From: Luidia sarsii
Lineage: Eukaryota; Echinodermata; Asteroidea; Paxillosida; Luidiidae
Assembly (NCBI GenBank): GCA_949987565.1
Contig: OX465120.1
Span: 7,020,587-7,084,586 of the forward strand
Reading direction: 5' to 3'
Length of the DNA stretch: 64,000 nt
In this document: one piece after another, positions 46,008-58,000 of the stretch
Layout of the letters: every line of letters begins with the position of its first letter
How positions within the stretch are numbered: the first letter of the stretch is position 1
Program-made: the position numbers and the translations under genes
Notes under the pieces: generated by a model
The model's input: the letters and a program-made list of their open reading frames with translations, nothing else
Databases searched by the model: none
What the model was told of the DNA's origin: nothing

Positions 46008-49000
46008 TTACAGGATATTACAGAATCCCTGCTGCTCTGGTTCACTAACAGCTTGGCTATAGTGTGGACAGTCGGCCTGGTGCTGGGGATATACAGTCAT
46101 GACAGTGGAATCAGGACATGTAGACACTGATGAAGAGACATCCTGGTTATCCTCCACACCCTGTCAAGTATGCATACAAACAAAAATATATATTCTACTT
46201 GAAAAGGTATCAAATAAAGGAAAAACTAACTGAGAACTTTGAAACAACTTTGACAAATGGCAAACAAAACTTTGAGTGGGCAAGGCCTTGAAGCCAAGAC
46301 ATCTGGTTTTGTGTACCAGCGCTCATACCATCTGAGCAATCCAGCCCTTAGATGGTTGCCTTCCCAAATAGTCAACTCATCATTGCCGGGGTGGGGGCAC
46401 CAGTCAGAAACGTTTAGCACTTAACCACTTCGCGCCGGGGGTTTTACAGTGCCGATGACCGCCATAAGGGGGTTTTTGAACAATGCATCGTTTTCAAATC
46501 TCACTAAAACAATCGGAACAATATATTTCTGTAAAATAAATCGATAAGGGTATACTATGGGTACAAGAGAGTAAAACCTGGCAAAATTCAGACATTGTTG
46601 TGGCTTTTATCAAGAGATTATCCGTTCGAAAAAGGGCCCATTGTGCATCGTCAATGGAGCGTAATGGACGTGTGTGTGTGCGTGTACGGTGCTGTCAATC
46701 CCTGACCGCAGACTCCAGCCTCCACTCCTGGCAGTCAAATCTTGGAGCTGGTTGGCCACAACCGAGCGTACAGATTACAGTAAAGAATGTGGGGGGAATT
46801 CCAATGCCAGACCGACGACTGTTGGGCTGTGTGGCATGCCATCACAATGGCTCCCGCGTGCTTTCAGGGGCAGCGCAGTATCCCTCGATCCTCCACAGTA
46901 AAAGTCCCACAATTGCACAATTACTGCTGCTAATCTTGCAATTCACGTGGCAACTTGCGTCAAAAAGGGCCTTTGTACTGATTCGTATTGCTTTGTTCTA
47001 AGCTGAAAAGAGTCTTTGTTTAGAATGTGGACAATAGCGGTGCCCAGATTCGGAGGGCCCCGTCGCATAGTCAAGCCAACGGAGCTCCGGATTTGGAGGT
47101 CCCGGCGCAAAGTGGTTAACTGCCATCTATCTTCAGGGATCACGCCCCAGCTTTCATTCAGATGTAAACAACCAATTGTTGTAAACCTGGCAAAGATTAG
47201 TTGGCTACCGTATTGGGGAAGGCCATCAACTAAGGGCAGGATAGCTCAGATGGTAGAGGGCGTTATATCAAAGGCCGGGGTTAAAACCCTTGTCTAGTCA
47301 AATTTGTAGTCAAAGGAAAATTTAGAAATGGTTTTAGCATTGAGATAAATTGGAGGATTATTGCAATTGCTTTCCTGCACTGTTTTTTGTCAAGATTTTC
47401 AGATAGCCCCCAAAAAGTGATGAGATGTTACCTGGTCCTTATTTCTGACTTGTAATGGTCCACGGTCCAGTCTATGAGACCGTACAGTCTTAAGAGGAGT
47501 ACTACCAGCCCTGTGCTGCCTGCATCTAGCTGGCTTCATCTCCATCCTAAGGGGATGCAGACTATCTTGACTGTGGTTATTTTCCTGTAACCGTGGAGAC
47601 ATTGGTAGAAACAAGACATCCTGACCATCAATAGGCAATGACATTTATGTGTACAATGACATTTATGTGTACAAATACAACTTGCTAATATTTACTATTG
47701 GGAAATGTGTTCCAAGTAAAACCCTACAACTCAACAACTTCACAGATGAATTCCATCCATACACCATCATAACTACAGTAAGAATAAAATAAGGCGTCAA
47801 TACAGGCACTTGCCATATAAGAATTATCAAAAAGAATAAGATGTGTTTTTTATTCAAACACTCATACTCGTATGAAGATGATTGCACTTGATAAAGTAGT
47901 TGATGCCCTGGAAGTTTATGCACTCTTCCCAATCGGTTAGTGTGTTAATGTTATCTTAAGCTTTTATTATACATCAGTTTGACTAACACAGCTATATCAA
48001 CACATACTCATGATATTATGTAAACTGTATAAAACTCATCACAGCTTTCTGCATTGTTCTATTGCTACATAGATTGCCATGACAAAATCACAAACCTCAG
48101 GTTCAGGGTAGTTTCTCAGGTTCTTCAGTCTCAGACTAGATCGTACTCCTATCTGCCTGACCATCTTGCCCAATGGACGCCGTGGTCTACGAGTCTTGGC
48201 ACCAGACATGGGATGAGTTCGTCTGCTGCATTTCTGCTTCTGCTTGAGTTGTTGTATCGCTCCTTGCAGGGCATCCATCCAGGAGAGAGCAATGTTATGA
48301 TTGGTGGAATACAACAGAAGACTATTGTCCCCACACACAACCTACAAACCATATCCACAAAGAAGTCAATGTTAGGATTGGTGGAATACAACAGAAGACT
48401 ATTGTCCCCATACACAACCTACAAACCATATCCACAAAGAAGTCAATGTTAGGATTGGTGGAATACAACAGAAGACTATTGTCCCCATAAACAACCTACA
48501 AACCATATCCACAAAGAAGTCAATGTTATGATTGGTGGAATACAACAGAAGACTACTGTCCCCATACACAACCTACAAACCATATCCACAAAGAAGTCAA
48601 TGTTAGGATTGGTGGAATACAACAGAAGACTATTGTCCCCATGCACAATCCTACTGTAGAGATGTGACTGTGATATCAACTGTAACCAATCAATCACATG
48701 TCAAAAAGACCATTACATGGTGATCACTGATCAATATATGGATAGTGAAATTTGTGGAACTGATACATCTTGTAACGAGTTCCACTAATTAAGGCAAAGA
48801 AATCAAGGTACTTTAACCCCTAGTGATGCAAGCTCCTCTCACAGTAATTTGCCATTCTCTTCAAAGACTGGTCATTTTTACATATGGTTTGCCCACTGCA
48901 CCATTAGATTGTATCAACCAGTATGCAATAATATCCAAGTAATGTGTCTTCATCTGTCATCTAGCCCTTAGTTCTTTCGTCCATCAATTTCATGAATGTC

Positions 49001-52000
49001 TCATGCAGCAATTTTGAATACACACAAAGGCATGGAAACCAACTTATAACATTTTCATTTATTGTGCAATGAAAAATTGACTTGACCGGTATTTGAACAC
49101 AGGCGCCTGGTGATTGAACGCACCAGCGCTCTACCATCTGACAGGCAGAGCAATCAAGCATTGCAACCAATCATGCATTATGGTGCCACTGTATTAATCA
49201 CTTTGCTCTTAAACTTATATTTCTTGCACTACAGATGTACAGTAAACCTCGGCTAAGCCGACATTGTTTTACTCGGCTCAAGTCAGCAGTGTGAACGAAA
49301 TCCCGATTTCTGTAATGCATTTCCAATACAAAGTCTGAAGTCTAAGTCGACAAATGGAAATCGTCATCTCGCCCAAGTCGGCGCATTTCTAGCGGTCCCT
49401 TGACAAAAGAATACATAGTAAAATCCTTTGTGTAACTCGTCATGAAATCACTTCCGAATTGTTTTTTTTTAATCCTGGCAACTTGTGATTATTGAGGAAT
49501 TTTGAGGCACAGCTATTTTAGGTCTGTGAGATTACTGAAGAACTCACACGCGGAACGGTTTCACACATTTCATTTTTGTGCCTATAGTGCTTGCACACAT
49601 GGACGGTCCCTCACGTAACACTTCATAATTTGTATAGAAAATGCATTACAGATATCGGGACTACGTTCACACCGCCGATTTGAGCAAGGTCCCGAGTAAA
49701 ACGATGTCGGCTTAGCCGAGGTTTACTGCATATGATTGCATGCACATTTGTGCACAGAAGGAAAAATAAAACTTTAGACATGGTTCTATCATGAATTGAT
49801 TATTACATGTACAGTCCATTCACTGTAAGAACTCCAGCATATTCATTATAAGTTACCAGTCTGGCCTTTCATGTAGCCACATGGACATTTGGTCACCACT
49901 CTTGACTGACACACAATAACAACTTCTAATAGGTCAGCTGTGGGTGGACTGGAGGAAGGGGACATGCCATAGCATTGAGTGAGGCTGAGGTGGAGATAAA
50001 CTTAGAGTGAATGGACTGTGGACATGTATTGTGGTTTGATTATAGAGTGTAGTACGGTATACCTTGAACAAGGCTCCAGTGCCAGATGTCTTGAGTTCTC
50101 CCAGTACACATTGCACCTGGCATTGCTCTAATGGAATGACGGCGCGGCAGCAATAGCTACGTGAAGATACCAATGGGTCTAGAAGGTTGGGCTTGGCATA
50201 GATCAGGATGTCACTGAACAGGAAAAACATGCGTTCATGAGCACTGGATCCCTTCTTGCTAACCTGTAATGTAATGCACACAAAGCAAATGCCTGTAACA
50301 TACAGAAATGTTGCAATCAGCTGAGTTTCATGATGACAAAGAAAATGTCAAAACGCTGTAGACTGTAGAGGGCTTAGGATTCTCATCCTAGCAGCAGCCA
50401 ATTTTAAGAAAAGTTGCGTAAGTTATGCAACATACAAATGTTGCGTAAGTCTTGCGCCACAATGGCACTTTTGTGCACTATTAAGAAAAGGCAGCAAATG
50501 TTGAGTAAGTTACCGGTACGCAACAAAATGTTGCACCATGTAGGAATAAGAACACACAGGGATGGATCCCAAGAAAAGAATGTTGGAACCTGGCACTGCT
50601 TTTGTATTCATAAATCATCTAAGTGAAGATCAGAAATAGCAAAACATTTTGAGAAAAAAAAATCATTTAAAATATAAATTGTAGAGAAAATTGGGCAGCC
50701 TTGAGCCGGCCTCAACACATTCATGCAGGCTGGAGGGCTTCAAAGCCAAGTGCAAGGCTTTGGTGCACACTATAGAAAAGAAGAACAAAGTACCACTAAA
50801 GGTGACTGTACATGCATGTGATACAGAATGAGCCAGGCACATCATCAGACTACAAACCAGTGCAAACCACCACTGAATAACTCCACAAAAGAATGGAGGG
50901 TCAAACAAGTCTGTAGTAGCATTGCCTGGCTCCTTCTACATCTAACATGCCACAAGGAATGGACAGAGTAAACACAGTACCTTCATAAGAGTTCCTTCCC
51001 GGATAAATTTACGACCAGGAACAATTATACTTGATGGGCCACCAGTCAGACTGTTTTGAATGATTAGCATTTTCTGGAAATTCTCATGTTCACGAATGTA
51101 TTCATTGATTCCACATGTGACTTCCGTTATCCTGGACACAGCTTCTGAAATTGGAAGACAAAATCAAGTCAACGTATTTGTCAAAGTGCTTGCAGAGTCT
51201 TTCGCAAATACACTGTTGCTATATGAATGATTGCTTACAGAAACATAACCAAAAGTAATACAGAATGGTACAAACCACTAACTGCCTAGTGACTATAATG
51301 ACCAGATATATCCAAAAGTTCAAGGGCTGACACTCTGATCACAGCAGGGCCTATGTAAACACATGGCCTGAGAAAAAAACATGCCTAGTCCATTCCTAGT
51401 TTAAATACAATAGTTCAGTGAGTACCGGGCAAGTTTGGTCTCTTTCTTTCTACTCTTTGAGTAGATTACCAAATATTGCACTCACATCTAATTTGATTTA
51501 ATGTATTTCAGTGTCTATTTTTCTCTAAAAGTCTATCTGTACAGCCTTTGTATTGATCCTTTAGTTGCAGTCAAGTGGCGATTCATGCCCCCAGCTAAGC
51601 ACCCCAGTACTCTTGCTACGTACATTAACAAAGGAAAGTATTGGTAGATTAAACAAAACTTTCCAAATGTCAAATTACCTTGCAGTTTGCAGTATTCCTC
51701 ATGATTTTCTGGAGTGCTGGCCAGTAATTCTTCCAGTAGAAGCTTGTATCTATGTCATGGAAACAGCATTCTTTAAATACATGTAAGAGGCTGCATTGTC
51801 TTTTTAGAGTAAAAATTAAAATGATACAATGGATGGGTATGAGCGTACCTGGGTACCCTTTGTATGGGCGTGGGTATACCTGGGTATCCTTTGTATGGAT
51901 GCAGGTATAGCAGGGTTTCCGTTGTATGGATGTGGGTATACCTGGGTACCCTTTGTATGGGTATACCTTGGTATACTCACGCACATACAACTTTAGGGGT

Positions 52001-55000
52001 TGTATGGGCGTGGGTATACCTGGGTATCCTTTGTATGGGTGTAGGTAAACATGTACCTGGGTATGGCTGAGTCAATTCGAATAAATGACTTTGAATATTC
52101 GGTCTTCAATTCAATCAAATACTCCAATGTTCAATCGCAATGACTGGCACTGAATGGCAAAGTCATTTCACCTCCGTTATGCACACATTTTTTTTGAAGG
52201 GGGTACCAAGGCTATAAGCCAATTTGGATGTAGGGCTTGTAGGGCACCAAGTCCTTTGTTGAGGAAAGGCAGGATCCCTGCTTGTGGCAGAAATATCTAC
52301 ATGTACATGTGTGTAGTAGGTTGCAATTTTCCAACACAGATCGTTTTACACTAGCAACAAGCAGTCAGCAACTCTACAGGTTGGATAAGTGGGATTGTAC
52401 TATAGTATAAGTCAGACTCTTTGATATATCTCAGACAAATCAGCCCGGAACATTCATATTATTGTGTTTTTTGTTTGTTTTTCGATGAAGTCGAACTGAC
52501 GAAGAATAACATATTCTTACATCTATTCCATCAACATTTAGGGAAATGTTTCCCATTGAATCAATCATTTTGATACCAGCTTTCGTTCATGGCAGCATGG
52601 CAGCGATCTCGATCGATTCCGCTGATTCCATATACATGTAGGCTGCGCACACCAAGTGAACACGTGAAGTGCTGATGTTCATGACCTCTGCTTGGTCTGT
52701 GCCTCTTGCAGTTACTCCATTTTGTTTACCGAATTGTACGAATTAACATGTCCGTACATGTATTCACAACTTTTTATTTTTTTTATTTAAACACCAAAAG
52801 TTTGTCCAAGCTTACGTTCTGACGTTCAGGACTTATACAGATGGCAACTACATATTGTTTGGTAGGTTTTGTGCACAAAATATTGGGAATCAAGGACGAT
52901 GTTCGGCAGAGCCAAATATTCAGTATAGCGCATCATGATTTGTGATCATCGAGAGACTACTTACAATTTCATCTGATGTACATTGGAGAATGTGGGAATT
53001 GGTTTTAACGCAAAAAATTGTTATGAATTTGTCAAGATAGTTATTTAATGTTATAATCACGTACATGTACAACCTTGTTGAAATAAAATACAATGAAACC
53101 CATATGAAGAATATTTAACCTGACTGGAGCTCTGAGGAAGAAGATGACTACAATCGCATATTCATATTCAGTAAATACTATTTGAATACTCGATAATCGA
53201 ATGAATATTCGAATATTCAAATCTTAGGCAAAGCCTTATACCCGAGTATCCTTTGTAGTTTGAATGGACCAGTCCGTATACCTGGGTTTCCGTTGTATGG
53301 GTAGGGGTATACCTGGGTACCCTTTGTATGGGTGTGGGTATACCTGGGAACCGGTATCCTTTGTATGGGTATGGGTATACAAGGGTATCGTTTGTATGGG
53401 TATGGGTATACCTGGCTTTCATTGGATGGATGTGGGTATACATGTACCCGGGTGTCCTTTGTATGGGCAGTGATGTATAGCTGGATTCGCATCGCAAAAT
53501 GCGATACATTTTCCACGAAATGCGAGACAATTTAGAAAACGGTTCGCATTTTGTGCGAATCAAAATCCATCGTAAGAGACCATCATGCATTGAACGCAGA
53601 GGACATGTACTGTACCCTTGCACTGTATACATGTACATGTACATGTACATGGTCAGTACATGTAGACTGTATACTGTACAGTACATAATATACTGTTGAT
53701 AGTGCAAGCGCGGCGGCGGCCAGACTCCCCATCGGCATGGGTAGACTAAGATTTTCGACCGCCAAGCGCCAAGCGCCTACCCTGTAAACATCGTCCAAAT
53801 CGGTCGATTTTACCCTTAAATTGAAGCGTGTATTCTCTTCTTTCTATCCATACCACTTTCAAAATTAATGAAGAAGGGAATAATATTGAATTACGCAGAA
53901 ACAACATTCGGAGACAAACGATGAAAGTAGCGCATTTCCCTTCGCGACGTTAGCAAGGTTGGCAAGTCTCGGTATGGTTTTCGCCTCTACGTAACGCCAT
54001 AGAGACACTACAGGACCAGTAGGGCCGAAACCAGCCTACGCGCTGCACATGACATGACACAACACGTCTTTCTTTGAACACACTGTATACATGTAATGCA
54101 CAGTGCACGTGCACAGCGGCCACAGGGCCGCATACAATCACGCTGCGCTACTCAAGCCTGATCGGAACTTCCAGAAGTATTAGCGAGACGGTACGCTACA
54201 AAAAAGTACAATTCATTTTACTGCCGAAATAAAACACGTATCGGGATAATATTTGGGTTCTTTCTTTATCGTTGGAATTGTGTGGGGTTTTTTCTTTAGT
54301 TTTCTTTTAATTTATTTTGTTTTTCATTGAAGAAAATAAAACAGTTTTGCGGTTTCACAGAGTCCAGAGTCCGACGTTTTTTTCGGTTTTGATTTTTCCC
54401 AAACAGCCCAAACCACGGTGCAGCCATCTTTCTAACAAAACAAAATTGAATTTGAGGCGGTCAATTAAAATAACTATCAAGATTTTTTTCCAGTACACAT
54501 CTAAGGAAGGCGACATGTAAAATAAAGGATTGGCCTTTTGATGCCACAGTGAATTGGCCTCGTGCCCCCTTGAGTTGACCTTGGTGGTGCCCTGTGCAAT
54601 TTTGATGCAAACTTTGCAGATCGCACGAGGAAAAAATCAAAGCGGTCAAAAATTATTCCAACGTTTTTGTTTTAGGAATCAGTAGGTACAGCCTGAAAAG
54701 AGACAACTGCATCAAACATGGTGGGACAGCGATGCACCAGCATGCATCCCGTCTGTCAAAGAAAGAAATGATCCATGCACTGACTTATTGTTGCATTTAT
54801 TTTTGCTAGTCATTTTTACCATATTGCTAATCAAATTACAATTTGATTAGCATTTTTTGCTAATCAATTTTTCCCCCTTATTTCCATCACTGATGGGTGT
54901 GGGTAAACCTGGGTATCCTTTGTATTGGTATGGGTATACTGGTATCCTTTGTATGGATGTGGGTATACCTGGGTTTATGTTTCATTTCATTTCATTTATT

Positions 55001-58000
55001 ATTTTGCAGGAACACAGGAACATACAAATGGGAATTAAGACAATTAAGACAATTCTTACATAGACTATACATTTAAATGATGTGAGAAACAAATACATGA
55101 AACACGAAAACAAACAAGTAACACCCCTGCAGGATTACAAAAAAGCAAACTTAATTACTGTCTAGTTGCTCTCCTAAAGTGCTACATTGTAGAGTTACAG
55201 ACAAAGTGGGAACGGACAATTATAAATAACATGTAGGACATAAAAAGAAAAAAAATGTTGTATGGGTGTGGGTATACCTGGGTACCCTTCGTATGGGTGT
55301 GGGTATACCTGGGTATCATTTGTATGGGTATGGGTATACCAGGGTATTGTTTGTATGGGTAAGGGTATACCTGGGTATCCTTTGTATGGGTATGGGTATA
55401 CTGCACCTGGGTATCCTTTGTATGGGTATGGGTATACCTGGGTAGTGGGTATCCTTTGTATGGGTATGGGTATACTGCACCTGGGTATCCTTTGTATGGG
55501 TGTGATAAGAAGTGCATGTAGAGTCAGGTTCATACATTCCGGCTTGGCCTCCTGTTCCCTTAAGAACTGCACAAAGGCTGCACGCTTACGTTCCCATTCC
55601 TGCCAAGAATCAACCAAAATGCAATTGGTCTATCATGTACATGTATATGGAGAGCAAGGTAAAACTACCAATTCTGACTTGTGTAAGAGGTGGACTAAAA
55701 CTCAATGCAATAACCTTGTGTTTGCTAAAACATTAGCAGTTAATTTTCATCAGAAATAAATTCATGCATTTGGAATCAATTACGAATCACAAGGGACCGA
55801 TTAGAAACCATTATGAAGATCCAAGTTGAAAATCAATAAAGAACTAGACAAGATTTTGTTTTTTAAAAGACATAGGACCAAAGGGGGGACCATAAGGAGC
55901 TTATCAATAAATAGAGGTGAATTGAAAACCTATAGACCGTGTAGTAAGTTGGCCTCGAGAATGTACGTGTTACCGCGAGATTCCTGACTTCCGGGCTCCT
56001 CGAATAGGAGGTAAAGCGTGGAGCGGCGAACATTTTTCTTAAAATATTTTGTATCACGCCTATTGAAGCATTTTAAACTATTAGAATACCGTAGTCATTT
56101 AGGAATAAAATATTAAAATACAATGTGAAAAGTATGTAATTTTGCACGTTTTACAGACAAAAATAGTTGAAATAATTTTTTGTAGAACCTATGCAACAAG
56201 AACCTATGCAAAAATTGGCAGCTCAGTTCCCAGACAAGCGAACGTGTTACCTTAAACTTGTAAATGTATGAGTACATACGTGTGTACTGGCTGACGTCGC
56301 GTGTTACGTTGATCGTGTTTAGATTTCGTATTATTTTGTTTACAATACAGTACAAGGCGCTTTTCTTGCCCGAATGTGAACCACACCAACTTCGGAGCGA
56401 TACAAGTAGTATTGCTCACGTCGCGTACCACAGTCGGGCCGTATTTGCAATACTGTACTTAAAACCGGAAGATGAAGGTCAGGTTATATTTATTTGTTTT
56501 ATCTGCCATATTCTCATTTTGTGTAGGTTTTTTTGCTCATTCTTATATTTTTAATATACTTAATCCATAAACCTGGGTATTTTGTTGGAAAGAGGCTTTC
56601 TTCATGATGTAATAATGCATTCAAAATTGGGCACGTGTTAATCTCCTATAGCAGGCGGCGCGGAGGTGCCCGGAAGTGTACGGTGACCTTTGTCACCACA
56701 AACCTTACACGGACTATTGAAAACTAGAGGTCTGTCTGCTGTCAGAACAGAGCATAGGGTTTTTCCGCCTTCTTTATCACTTTTTACTTCTTCCCAATGC
56801 AATGCTAATACATGTAAGACCACTACATTTTTACAGTGCCTAAAACTTAAATTACAGTTAGCAAATTCAACCTCCGCTTTGACAGCCGAGTTATGCATGC
56901 GCATGAAAATGACCTGACACAAAGTGAAGAGATCACGGCGATTTCTCTGATTGCACAACATGTTAGGAAATTTGCCAGGCTGCAGCACAAGTTCTTTGAT
57001 GCCAAGCACAAATGTTATGCACAAAGTCTATGGGACAATATTCAAAATCATTCAAAACATTAGTCGATCGGTTCCAATCTTTAGATTTCAAGTGTGTGTT
57101 GAGAACAATGTGGAAACCTTTTGAGAACAATGTGGAACTGTGATGGCAAGAAGCTTTGCTCACCTGGAGTCTATGGGAAGCTTTTTCAAAGTTGTTGGCA
57201 TAGGTACAGTACACCTTCATAAATGGTGCTAGCTGGATGAATGCCTCCGCAATGCTGCGCTCTTCCATATGAGATAACAGCTCTCTATTCACTGCCTGAA
57301 TGGCAGAAATATTCTCAAAGATGATACGGTGATCTTCATCAGGTATAAGTCCAAAGGATTCTAATGGTGTCAGGAAATGCTAGGATGTACAATTAAACAA
57401 AAGAAATATGATAAAAATAAGTAGAATTACATCATACAAAACAATAATGTTTTTCAAAGGATATATCCAGGTATTTTTTAAAGATTTTTCCATTGAGCCT
57501 ATAGATTCAGGTCATCAAACACTGGACTAAGTGGTCATTGCTATATGGTCCTGGGCAAATCTCAAGTCAAGTCAATGCTCAACAATCCGCCATACTCAGG
57601 GTTTGAATTTGGCAGTAGCCCTGTGGCCAATGAAAGTTGATAAGGACTTGCTATAAGGATATGCCAGCTGTGGGTGGACTGGGGGAGGGGGCATGCCATA
57701 ACATTGATTGAGACTGAGGTCAAGCTCAACTTGGATAGGCCAGCTGTGGGTGGACTGGAGGAAGGGGGCATGCCATAGCATTTAATGAGGCCGAGGTTGA
57801 GCTCAACTTGGATAGGCCAGGTGTGGGTGGACTGGAGGAGGGGCATGGCATAGCATTTAATGAGGCTGAGGTCAAGCTAAACTTGGATAGGCCAGCTGTG
57901 GGTGGACTGGAGGAAGGGGGCACGCCATAGCATTGATTGAGACTGAGGTCAAGCTCAACTTGGATAGGCCAGCTGTGGGTGGACTGGAGGAAGGGGGCAT

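Noticed and set aside
55182..55617. Long proline/tyrosine repeat proteins next to RhoGEF exon 5
   Set aside because: These frames run from the true exon into the donor-derived minisatellite; the real exon stops at the first donor at 55481.
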